Below, piece by piece: positions 35,401 to 45,053 of a DNA stretch of 64,000 nt. The translations under genes and the position numbers were made by a program. Source of the DNA: Vitis vinifera (lineage: Eukaryota > Streptophyta > Magnoliopsida > Vitales > Vitaceae); NCBI RefSeq assembly GCF_030704535.1, contig NC_081820.1, positions 26,145,001-26,209,000 of the forward strand, written 5' to 3'. Position 1 is the stretch's first letter, and each line of letters begins with the position of its first letter. The notes under the pieces were generated by a model, which saw only the letters and a list, made by a program, of their open reading frames with translations, ran no database searches and was not told where the DNA came from.

Positions 35401-37785
35401 ATAATCTCCACGATCCATCCTTCTTTTTTACTAGAACCACCGGACTTGCGTAAGGGCTCCTGCTTTTTCTAATTACTCCTGCATGTAACATTTCACCAAT
35501 CAGTTTCTCAATAGCATCTTTCTGCACTGCAGCATACCTGTAAGGTCTGCAATTAATTGGTCCCGCTTCATCCTTTAAATCAATCTGGTGATCATAATCC
35601 CGGACCGGGGGCAATCCTGTGGGCTCTTCAAAGACGTCCGCAAAAGCCTGCAACATTTTTTGCAACTCCTCCTGCTGTTGCGGGGTGAGAGTTTCCTCTA
35701 AATGAGTGTTTTCAGCCACCTGAATAGCCCAGAGAGTGGCATCTGAAAGGTTCTGTATTGCAAACAAGCCAGGCTGTTCTACCAAGCCTTTTAGCTTATC
35801 TGCCCAAGGTGACATCCTCTCCTGAAGCTTATTTTTGCCCTGCAAGAGATATGGTTTGCCATTTAATTCAAAACCCATCTGCAATGTATTAAAGTTCCAC
35901 GAGATATCTCCCAGAGTGGCAAGCCATTGAGTTCCCAAGATAAGATCATAAGTCTCCAGAGGCAGAACATAAACCTCCGCAATAAATTCTTGCCCTTGCA
36001 TTCTCCACCTGAAGTCTGAACATAGAGTTGTACAGTGAAGTTCTTGCCCATTTGCTACGGTCACCCTTATCCCTCTAGCCTTCTGCCAACAACAGTCAAC
36101 CCTTTTTGCCACCTTAGAACTCAGGAAATTATGAGAGCTTCCTGAGTCTATTAGCACAAATAAGGAGCGCCCCTTGTAATTTCCATTCAAGGTCATAGTT
36201 TGTGAGTCTTCATTGCTCATAAGAGCATTAAGAGACAGCTGAATCTGTTCATCCTCCTCATCCAAGCCTTCCATTTGTAAATTTCCTTCAGGCCCCTCAC
36301 CATCTGTCTCCACCTGAATCTGCATAACATACAGTTGTTTCCTTTTGCATTTATGGCCAAGAGTAAATTTCTCATCACACCAGAAACATAAACCCTTAGC
36401 CCGACGCTCGTCTAGGTCTCTGTTAGAGAAATTTCGATGGTTTCTAGTGGTGATTCCAGGATTGGTTTTAGGTATATTGGTTGATGGTGGTAAGGGTAGC
36501 AGTCCGGCATTTGTAGTTTTCGGGAAAGTGGTGTTACTGAGGTTGGTAGCATTTTGGGAAATAGAGGTGATTGGCGTGGCTTTGTGGTAATGGTTAGTTG
36601 TGGGTGAGTATAGGCTAGGTCCTTTGGAGACTGGTTTTGGTTTGTTCTGCAAAGCGGCTACTGCTATTTCTTGTAATCTGGCCAGAGAGTAAGCATCAGC
36701 AAGTGTTTGTGGTTTGAACATTCGAACGGGCATCTGGAGTTCATCAATCAAACCAGACAAAAAAAAACTTAAGGCATGGGATTCTTTGATATCAGCTCTA
36801 GGATACAATTCATCAAATTCATCCATATAGCTCTGCAGTGAACCTGTTTGCCTTAAATTGCGCAGATCCGCAATCGGATCATTAAAAACATGTTGCCCAA
36901 ATCTAGCATTCAAAGCAATGACATATTCAGACCAATCAAGGTAGGCTTCATTACCTCTAGTCTTAATATAACCCTGATGCCACTGGATCGCTTTTCCCTC
37001 TAAGTGAAGAGCTGCCAGGCGCACTCTAGCTTCCGGAGGAGTCCGATCGACTTCGAAGAAATACTCCACCCGAAGTAACCAACCATCTAATCCACCTCCA
37101 TTAAACTTTGGAAAGTCCACCTTGGTCGAATGACCGAGTTGATTCTCCCACCTACGTTCTTCTCCCCTATTGGTCATCACCTCCTGGTTCTGAAGGCTCA
37201 AGCCTCCGATCAAACTTTTGAGATCAGCAAAAGATTTGACAGCTTTTTCTTCTGATTCGCGACGCCACAACTCCTGTTTCCTTTCGAACTCTTTCATCAT
37301 CTCAAGCATTTCGCGTCTGACTTCCTGTGAACGAGTTGCTTCTGCCATCGTTCCTTCCACAGGCGAAGAAACGTCGGCTCTGATACCAACTGATGCAAAC
37401 TTAAATGAAATGCGACATAAGAAGAAGAAGAGAGGCGAATGGAGAGAGAATAGGCAATCTTATTGATGACAATATGAAAGATAACAGAGCAGAGAGGAGA
37501 TGAGCAATTCACACAATTCCCACAACATCCCTGACCCTTCATCTCTCTCACACTCATATACTATCTCTATAACAAATTGCAACAACTTCTCTAACAAACT
37601 CCCGAGAATATCGCTAAGCCGCTTCTCACAGGAATAACAGAAATGAAGAAAGGAAAAGATAAGGAAATGACAGAAAGAAATGAAATAAGTGCTAGCTGGC
37701 GTGCCTATCCATTCCTTTCGCATAAAACGCACCGCATCACTTTTCTGTTTCTCCTCACGGTGTCGTTTACCAGCTGTTCGCATCA
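32444..37785 (-). mobile_element. Ty3/gypsy chromovirus, looks whole, young
   Basis: The element is 5.34 kb with two 395-bp LTRs (32,444-32,838 and 37,391-37,785, TGATGC...GCATCA). By eye the LTRs are identical. The target duplication CTTAT lies at 32,439-32,443 and 37,786-37,790. Transcription direction is minus. A primer-binding site matching initiator tRNA-Met (TGGTATCAGAGC) lies at 37,388-37,377. A purine-rich tract adjoins the left LTR. I see no breaks. Identical LTRs mean a very recent insertion, probably well under a million years at usual plant rates. Size and single ORF suggest the Reina-like branch, but the clade is uncertain. Confidence 0.95.
32849..37360 (-). CDS. Gag-Pol polyprotein of the chromovirus
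   Basis: One 1,503-codon open frame within the element at 32,444-37,785. Parts in order are a gag domain in the N-terminal third, a CCHC zinc knuckle (CFWCDEKFTLGHKC), an aspartic protease (VLIDSGSSHNFLS), reverse transcriptase (FFDDILIYS), RNase H (TDASGQGIGAVLMQ) and integrase with HHCC and DDE regions. A C-terminal chromodomain-like segment (IHWVDKSPADASWE) marks chromoviruses. It belongs to the retroelement, not to the host cluster. Confidence 0.95.
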   Translation of the reverse strand: MEGTMAEATRSQEVRREMLEMMKEFERKQELWRRESEEKAVKSFADLKSLIGGLSLQNQEVMTNRGEERRWENQLGHSTKVDFPKFNGGGLDGWLLRVEYFFEVDRTPPEARVRLAALHLEGKAIQWHQGYIKTRGNEAYLDWSEYVIALNARFGQHVFNDPIADLRNLRQTGSLQSYMDEFDELYPRADIKESHALSFFLSGLIDELQMPVRMFKPQTLADAYSLARLQEIAVAALQNKPKPVSKGPSLYSPTTNHYHKATPITSISQNATNLSNTTFPKTTNAGLLPLPPSTNIPKTNPGITTRNHRNFSNRDLDERRAKGLCFWCDEKFTLGHKCKRKQLYVMQIQVETDGEGPEGNLQMEGLDEEDEQIQLSLNALMSNEDSQTMTLNGNYKGRSLFVLIDSGSSHNFLSSKVAKRVDCCWQKARGIRVTVANGQELHCTTLCSDFRWRMQGQEFIAEVYVLPLETYDLILGTQWLATLGDISWNFNTLQMGFELNGKPYLLQGKNKLQERMSPWADKLKGLVEQPGLFAIQNLSDATLWAIQVAENTHLEETLTPQQQEELQKMLQAFADVFEEPTGLPPVRDYDHQIDLKDEAGPINCRPYRYAAVQKDAIEKLIGEMLHAGVIRKSRSPYASPVVLVKKKDGSWRLCVDYRALNQVTVKDKFPIPVIEELLEELGGSTIFSKIDLRSGYWQIRMHEPDVPKTAFKTHEGHYEFLVMPFGLTNAPSTFQSLMNNIFQPYLRKFILVFFDDILIYSRSFSDHIHHLSIALQVLRENLLYAKSNKCFFGHSSIEYLGHVISSGGVYTDPQKVAAVRDWPTSITLKQLRGFLGLTGYYRRFVKDYGKIAKPLTDLLKKDAFHWTEGSNQAFMALKQAMITAPVLALPNFSKEFIIETDASGQGIGAVLMQEGHPIAYISKALSDRFQTLSTYEKEMLAILMAIKKWESYLVDRHFVIKTDHQSLKYLLEQRVTTPTQQAWVAKLMQYDYEIRYKQGKENVAADALSRIQPAELFVLSTTILNTQLYDLIKESWGVDPELQKIIKAKEADPSAYPKYSWRGEELRRKGKLVVGVNEQLRREILNSFHDSPTGGHSGVYVTTKQISAVVYWKGLRKFVREYVRNCSVCQRFKPENKPYSGLLQPLPVPEGVFTDITMDFIEGLPKSNGKTAIFVVVDRLTKYGHFMLLPHPYTAKMVAQVFLDSVYKLHGLPHSITCDRDPIFTSVFWQEFFKLQGVSLQLSTAYHPQTDGQTEVVNRCIETYLRCMAGDNPGQWANWISLAEFWYNTSYHSSLKMSPFEALYGYAPPLQIPYFPKDSNVEAVDRVLNERESWLQLLKHHLSKAQQRMKIQADKNRFDREFNIGDMVLLKLQAYKQVSMHSGGPKLQPRYYGPFKVIDRIGTVAYQLQLPPDAQIHNVFHVSLLKPAHASIQACSSLPISNTSTTLLPQAILDRRLVKRHNVPAVQLLIHWVDKSPADASWEFADDLKRRFPAFFLEDKEVS

Positions 37786-37790
37786 CTTAT

Positions 37791-38148
37791 ATTTTCAACC
37801 ATCGACGATTTGATCCATTTCGCCATCTTCCCGGAAAAACCCACGCTGCATTTTGATGCAGAAAGGAGGAAACGGGGAAAAAGAAAAAGAAAAAAAAAAA
37901 TTCAATGCCGTGTTTGAGATCAAAGACAAGGACAGAAGAAACATTTGCATTTCCAAATTTCCACCCATGAAAATGACTCAATTTCTATCTCATTTCCAAG
38001 CTTATTTCTTAGAAATAACTGATTCAGATTAGTGATTTGTTTATTTCTCTTACAATCTTGATGAATTTTCTTGTGAAGTTTCTTAAAAAAAAGGCTACAT
38101 TGATGAACAGTTACAACATGGTTGCTACATAAATAATGTGAATTACTT
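37791..38148. other. CGACGT block, right part, and 3' flank of gene I
   Basis: Continues the interrupted non-coding block. GCATTTTGATGCAGAAAGG followed by AGGAAACGG matches the 18,990-19,030 stretch (GCATTTACGCAGAGAAAGG, AGAAAATGG). An A-rich run near 37,890 follows, then the 3' flank of gene I. No gene. Confidence 0.5.
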
Positions 38149-40638
38149 TCATTCTAGTTCTGAGATGATTTCCAGCTCTTGTTGAAGAGGTCTTGGTGGC
38201 CCGCTTGCAGTTGTACTTGTTGGAGTTGTAGATGAAAAAGGATTTGGAGGCATGGTTAAATTGTCTCCTTCTCCTTCTAACATTTGAACCACGGTTTTCA
38301 TGGTAGGACGATCCACTGGGTACCATTGAATGCACCGAAGTCCCACGATTGTTAGCTTTTTTGCTATTTTAGCATCGCCCTCTTCCTCAATCCGAATCTG
38401 CAGCTCTTTCCCTTGATCCAAATGATTATAGACCCATTCTGGGAAGTATACTCCGCTGGGATTCTCTACTGTAACATCAATGTTCTTTCTCCCTCCGACC
38501 ATTTCAAGTAGTAACATTCCAAAACTATAGACATCTGACTTGTAGGACACGTTCCCAAAATTCCTAGATAACATTTCTGGTGCAATGTAGCCCATAGTCC
38601 CTCTAGCTGCAGTCATAGAGACTGCACTTTGCTCCTTGGAACACAATTTGGCTAGACCAAAATCAGAAATCTTTGGATTAAAATTTTGATCAAGCAAAAT
38701 ATTATGAGGTTTGATGTCAAAATGGAGGATCCTTTGATCACACCCTTGGTGGAGATACTCAATTCCTTTGGCTATGCCTAGAGCAATGCTTCGAAGCTTC
38801 TCCCAACCCAGTAATGGGTTCTTATCAACTGCTGAAAATATGAACTTCTCTAGTGACTCATTTGGTAAGAACTCATAAATAAGTGCTCGTCTAAACCCAT
38901 CAGAACAAAAGCCAACCAAGCGAACCACATTGATATGGTGGATTCTATCCATTGTTCCAACTTCATTAATGAACTCTTCTCCGTTTCCCTTAAAATTGTT
39001 AAGGATCTTGACTGCAACAAGAATTTCATTCGAAAGCTTTCCTTTGTACACTGTTCCATAGCCACCTTCGCCTAATTTGTCCTTGAAATGACTTGTGATC
39101 TTCTTAATATCAGCATAGGTGTATCTTGAAGGCTTGAGAGCTTTGTAATCTTCCAAAAACTTTTCAATCTTCATTTGATGATCTTTTCTTGATTTATTTT
39201 TAGTATAGACATAGTAGAGTACAATGACTACTAGCACAAGAAGAAAGGAACCTACAATAGAACCTGCATAACAAAAAGCAATTTAAGAACACTAATCTTT
39301 CTAGCCTAGATGACAAACCAAATCTTTGGGGAGTAGAAAACTTCACCTGCAACCACTAGCTTTCTTAATGCACCTGAAAAAGGAGAATAAAATTATTAGC
39401 TTGTTTTTCTACACAGGTTTATTGATTTTCTCAATCTTCCAGATTTTCAAATCTTACTCTTTGGATCCTTCTTTTCCCTTATTCTTACTGAGACTCAAAA
39501 CAGATGTTCAATTTGTTGACTCTATGACTTCCTAATACAACATTGGGACCTTGGAAAAATGAAGGGAAAAGGACGAATTTTCAAGATCCAAATTAAGCCA
39601 AAGCCTAGAGTGGATAACAGAGAAGGGAAAATGGATCAAAGAGAATATAAGTGTGATCCAGAAAAGTCTTTCAGAATGCATAAGTTTTAAAGTAATTCCC
39701 ATCAAATTTTCCTTTTATTTCTTTTTCAATCATGATCAAAGAACACTGATCTTTTCCAAGATTCAAACATAGGATAAAGAAAGTTCTTCCAAGGCTCTTT
39801 TTGTGTAATTTAGTCTAATAACTATCATGGATCTATAACAAACATAGCAAAAACTAATTGTTTTAAAGGATATTAGGTGGGTTTAACTAGAAATGATACA
39901 TGTTTGTTGAAAAATGAAAGAAGGATACAGAATGAATATAGTACCTGTTTTTGGTTTTTCAATGCATTCGGTCACAGGTTCTGTGTTGTTACTCTTCAGT
40001 CTGCATTTCTTACCTTCTGCTTCACATTTTCCACATATCGATTTTGACCAGCTCATGGGAAAAGAATTGTTAGACATCCGATATGGGAGTGAGATGTTGT
40101 AGATTTTGCGGCAAGAGGATAGGTCAAAATCACCAAGATCAGCATTGGAAAGAATGGCATAAACCAGGTTACCAGGAACAGAAAGACAAGGGATGGAACG
40201 AAGATTGTATTGATTTGCAGATTTATTCACTGAACAATTGACAAAAGTGAAGTCCCTAAAGTAATCCCAGGAATTTTCCAATTCAAACTGGAAAGGGGAG
40301 CCAGCTAAATCGAGGTTCTGAAGCTGTCTTGGAAGGCAATTATCCGGGTCCTGGACGCGAATTTCCTGCGTTGTATAATCTATCTTCTTCACCAAGAGCT
40401 TCACTGAATATGGAAGATCTAGCACAGTCTGCTTCTTCTCTGTGCAAGACAACTCGAACCCGGGATAACCACAGTGGTCTGGCTGGTCTTTGAGCCTGAA
40501 TGGGAAACGTATCAGTGGACCCTGTTCACTGCAATTACTCAATACCATGCACTCACCTTGGCTCACTGCATTCTCTGCTAGTATTGTCACAGGCAAGAGT
40601 GAAAATAAAGAGAGAATTATTATTGAGGAACTACACAT
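38149..40638 (-). CDS. Gene I: LRK10-like receptor kinase (class M), intact
   Basis: Predicted 611-residue receptor kinase. Minus-strand exons are 40,638-39,945, 39,373-39,347 (27 nt) and 39,263-38,149, phase 1 and open when joined. The ectodomain has QGECMVLSNCSEQGP, FPFRLKDQPDHCGYPGFEL and the closing CGKCEAEGKKCRLK, with several NxS/T sites. The micro-exon encodes ALRKLVVAG before the helix. The kinase has GEGGYG, lysine at 325, HFD at 421 (non-RD) and DFG at 441. One residue in the common CIQW motif region reads GLRCIQW where paralogues have GLWCIQW. The tail is Ser/Thr-rich and ends in acidic residues. Divergent partner of J. Confidence 0.88.
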
Positions 40639-41407
40639 CTCTGGAGTTTGTACGGCTTCTCAGCCTGTTATGCGCTTTCAGAATTCAATACTTTAGATGT
40701 CTTCACTTGTTAATATTGATTCCTTTTTTTAATGTTTTTGGCAATTCTCATCCCCATCCAATTCAACAGGCTAGGAAGCAACTTGTTATGGCCGGCTGAT
40801 CAATGGTGCCTGCTGGTCAATGGCTCGCCCTGTTATGCGCTTTCAGAATTCAATACTTTAGATGTCTTCACTTGTTAATATTGATTCCTTTTTTTAATGT
40901 TTTTGGCAATTCTCATCCCCATCCAATTCAACAGGCTAGGAAGCAACTTGTTATGGCCGGCTGATCAATGGTGCCTGCTGGTCAATGGCTCGCTGGTTAG
41001 TGCCCACATTTACCTTGATCATAATATAATATATCAGGACTGCAGTACTCAAACCAGGCAGACCATAGAGTAGAATATTTCTTTCAGTCCTGTTGAGCTA
41101 GACCGATTACAAAGGCATCGATAGAGAATTTTTTAATCCTTGTGGGTGGTTGATGAAAGAAAGTCGATTCTGATCAACACTGGATCTGTGTCAGAAGTGG
41201 CCAGAAAGTGGAAACTTCAAGCGGGTTTCTCACTTTTTTTTTTTCCTTTTTTCCCCTTTTTAGCAATGTGTGTGTATGAACCATTAGGTGGTATCTGATT
41301 GAGGCACCAGCTGGCTACTTTGCCTTTTGGAAATTGTTCATCTTTCTCAGGAACTTACCTTATCAAAAGGAAGCAATTGCAGCTCTCTCTGGCTCTCAAA
41401 ACGGAAG
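40639..41407. promoter_or_regulatory. Divergent promoter of pair I/J
   Basis: 769 bp between start codons, longest of the five; without the extra copy of the 165-bp repeat it would be about 604. Each repeat carries GCTGATCAATGG and GCTGGTCAATGGCTCG, resembling the E/F promoter's GCTGGTCAATG stretch. The duplication doubles these possible WRKY-type (GGTCAA) sites. Confidence 0.6.
40664..40993. repeat. Identical 165-bp tandem duplication in the I/J promoter
   Basis: Unit 1 at 40,664-40,828 and unit 2 at 40,829-40,993 both begin CCTGTTATGCGCTTTCAG and end GGTCAATGGCTCG. I find no difference between them. The first unit begins about 26 bases upstream of gene I's start, so it probably covers that gene's leader. 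Confidence 0.95.
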
Positions 41408-44203
41408 ATGTTGAAGGAGGAAAGACTCGTGGGAGTAGGGCTCATAACGCTCCTCCATGTCAGCTTCCTTTCGATCTGTATTGCCAGTGAAAACCAGCCC
41501 TGTAGGCCTTCTTCTTGTGGGGATATTGCAAAAATCAGTGACCCTTTTCGATTAAAAGGTGATCCTTCTGGTTGTGGTGACCATCAGTATGAACTGGCAT
41601 GCGAAAACAATCGTACTATAATAAACCTGAACCACAAGAAATACTATGTTGCGCAGATCAATTACCATAACTATACCATTCGGGTGGTGAATCCTGGCAT
41701 AAAGAAGGGCAACTGTTTCTCCACTCCTCTGTATTCCCTGACAAGTCAACAATTGGGATATGGTGATCCATATTATTGGCGACATAAATGGGAAATCAAT
41801 ACAACAGTTTTGTTGAACTGCACAATCCCGGTCAATGATCATAACCTCATTCCTATTATTCATTGCAACACAAGTGGCAATTCCTCTTCCTCTCATACAT
41901 ATTCTTATGCACAAGTTGGAAACCCCAAGCTGAGAGATGTTCCATATTCATGCGCCATTGGTACAACTCTTTTTTATCGATCAGCTGCAGTTTCACAGCC
42001 CAGAAATCGTTCAATGTCAGACTTGCAAGACGAGCTGCTCATGGGAGTTGAGCTTTCATTTTTGCATTACCGCTGCAGCAGAGAATGCAATGTGCAGGGG
42101 CGATCCTGCCATCTGAATTACATTCAGAGTACTCTACAATGCAAAATTGTGCCCACAGTATGTGACTACCCAATCGGTTGCATCAAGCCAATCTGTAAGT
42201 AAGAATTTCAAGATGATAGAAAATGTGTTTTGAGTTCTCATAGGCCTGGAGTTTGAGTTCATCGAATTTTCTTACCTTCCAAAATCATTCTATTCACATA
42301 GATTAAATTGATCCAACTTCAAACTGGACCTGAGTCTCATATTATCACCAGAACTTATGGACTAATATCACTTGCTCGGTTTAATTATGCAGGGCTGAGG
42401 CATTTGTTGTACCTGCTTGCTCTAATTTGTAAGGCTTTGAGCTCCTTTTACCATCATCCATCCTCACTTTTACTTATTATACTGTCTTCATCTTCTCTAG
42501 TAAAAATACTGGTTAGCCTGGTATATATTACAGCTCCATATCCCAACAGCTTACACTCTTAAAAAGTCTGGAAGTTTGACAATACAAATAGTAGTTCTAG
42601 TTTCACTTACATTTGTCTCATTTTGAATTCAACTTATGTTTCACTTGTTTGCAGGTACAGCCATTTTATCAAATCAATTTCAAATCTTTGGTGAGTCTTC
42701 GAGCTTCTATCATTTACTTACTTCCTTGCAATGATGGGATAACAATTTGGTTTTAGCTCTTTTCATCTGGAATCGTAAGAACTCTTGCTTTTTAAAGGAT
42801 TACTCTGGTTTTGGTTATGAGAAATTGGATGTGACTAAAATCAGTTCTATGAAATGAAATTCAAAATTTACTTTTTCCATGAAATTTTTTGTGGCGATTT
42901 TAGGTTTATTGAATTAATTTCCAATCCAAAATCTACTTGTATGCAAATCCAAGAAGAATCAATGCAATAACTTCCTTAATCAGCATGTAGGAACGCATAT
43001 CACCATAACCTTGCCTATGCTGCTTTACAAAATAATTCATATGTTTAATATGTGATTTTATGTTCAGCTATCGTCATTGGAGGAAGAACTGTGCTCGGGA
43101 TATTGTGCCTGTCTGCCTATGTAATCTATAGGTTTCGACGGAGACACTTATCCTTGGATGATAGTATTGAAGATTTCTTACAAAATCATAGAAATCTCCA
43201 GCCAATCAGGTACTCATACTCAGAGATAAAGAAGATTACTAATGGTTTTAAGGACAAATTAGGGCAGGGAGGCTTTGGTTCAGTATATAAAGGAAAACTC
43301 CGAAGTGGTTGTATTGTAGCAGTGAAGATGTTGGTCATGTCAAAAACTAATGGCCAGGATTTCATTAATGAAGTTGCTACAATTGGAAGGATTCATCATG
43401 TTAATGTCGTGCGGCTCATTGGATTTTGTGTAGAGGGACCCAAATGGGCTCTTATATATGATTTCATGCCTAATGGATCTCTTGATAAGTATATTTTCCC
43501 TGAAAGAAAAAATTCTGTTCCTTTGAGTTGGGAGATATTGTACAAGATTGCCCTTGGAGTGGGGCGAGGAATTGAATATTTACATCAAGGTTGTGACATG
43601 CAGATACTACATTTTGATATCAAGCCACACAACATTCTTCTTGATAAAACCTTCGCACCAAAAGTTTCAGATTTTGGCCTGGCAAAACTGTATTCAGTGA
43701 ATCAAAGTATCGTCTCCCTCACTGCAGCACGAGGAACACTGGGATATATAGCTCCAGAACTATTCTACAAAAACATTGGTGGTGTCTCATACAAGGCTGA
43801 CGTTTATAGTTTTGGAATGTTGTTGATGGAAATGGTGGGAAAAAAGAGGTATGTGAATGCACATAAAGACGACTCAAGTGAAATGTACTTCCCATCATGG
43901 ATTTATGACCGAATCAACAAAGGAGAGGACATGGAAATGGGAGATGCAACTGAGGATGAAAAGAAATGTGTAAGGAAGATGGTGATTGTTGCGCTATGGT
44001 GTATACAGATGAAGCCTACAGACCGCCCTTCAATGAGCAAAGCACTGGAGATGTTGGAAGGTGACATCGAACTCTTGAAAATGCCTCCTAAGCCTACTCT
44101 ATATTCCCAGAACAGGTCAATTGAGGATCATGGTAACAACCCAAATGGGATTCCAGCTTCCTCATGTAATGCCATGATCACAATTTCCTTGGATGGAAGG
44201 TAG
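41408..44203 (+). CDS. Gene J: LRK10-like receptor kinase (class P), intact
   Basis: Predicted 664-residue receptor kinase. Exons are 41,408-42,194, 42,393-42,428 (36 nt), 42,655-42,690 (36 nt) and 43,068-44,203, phase 1 and open. The start follows the paralogues ([11 protein letters not shown]); the frame is open a further 27 codons upstream. The ectodomain has [32 protein letters not shown] and the closing [12 protein letters not shown]. The first micro-exon encodes [11 protein letters not shown]. The kinase has lysine at 373, HFD at 468 (non-RD) and DFG at 488. The kinase is very close to F, and the micro-exon set is smaller than F's. Confidence 0.88.
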
Positions 44204-44469
44204 TGTTATCCTGTATCTACATGCCTACTCTTTCCTATAATACCATATATTTTATTGACTTCAGTGTAAGTGTTGTTGCTCTTCTATAAGATCCAAAAAT
44301 GTATCCAGAAATGAAAATGAAAAAGCAAATATAAACTGGCTTGGCACCATGGAAGCATGGAAACTTGTAAAAACACAGCAATCCAGATGTTTTAGCAGTA
44401 AATTTCTTCATTTCCCTTGAAGAACTCGTAATGTCTTCATTATTATTCATAAGAAGAGGAAAAGCAAAA

Positions 44470-44790
44470 GGGAATAGTTTCATGGGGTTGGATTGAATGC
44501 ATATGGGGTCTGTTTGATTGGGCAGAAAAACGTAGGAAAAGAAATATCTTCATGGGGTTGGCTTTAATCTATATTTGGGGTCAGTTTGTATGTGCAGAAA
44601 ATGTAGGAAAAGGAATATTTTCATGGGGTTGGATTTAATCATGTATATGGTGTCATTTGGTCGTGCAGAAAAAGGAGTATCCTCATGGGGTTGATATGAG
44701 GTCTGTTTGGTTGTGCAGAAAATGCAGGAAAAATAATCCAATCCATATGGGGTCTGTTTGGTTGAGCAGAAATGCAGGAAAAAGAAAAAA
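44470..44790. repeat. Irregular minisatellite downstream of J
   Basis: About five imperfect units of 45-70 bp, each with TCATGGGGTTGG, GGGTCTGTTTGGTTG and GCAGAAAATGTAGGAAAAG in order. Single copies of similar text lie downstream of F (27,815-27,870) and H (31,530-31,585). The sequence is therefore an ancestral 3' flank of class P genes that expanded here. Confidence 0.85.
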
Positions 44791-45053
44791 AATCAGTCTT
44801 GATGATTCAAAACTTCCAAAAACCATGGAGCTCTGATTCTTTGCAATAAAAAGGCGAAAAGAAAAAGGAGGAAGAAAGGGAAAACTTATCATTTCCCATT
44901 TATGAAACTCACTTGACATTCAAACATGACATTGTCACAATTACACATTTTCCTCCAAAACCTGGAAAAGAAAGAAAATAAAAACATTAAACCATTATCT
45001 TACAAAATTTCAATTTACAAGATTGGGCCAGGACGGACCGGGCAAGGCCCAAA

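Noticed and set aside
41552-41914. 120-codon minus-strand open frame
   Set aside because: Antisense shadow of the J ectodomain exon.
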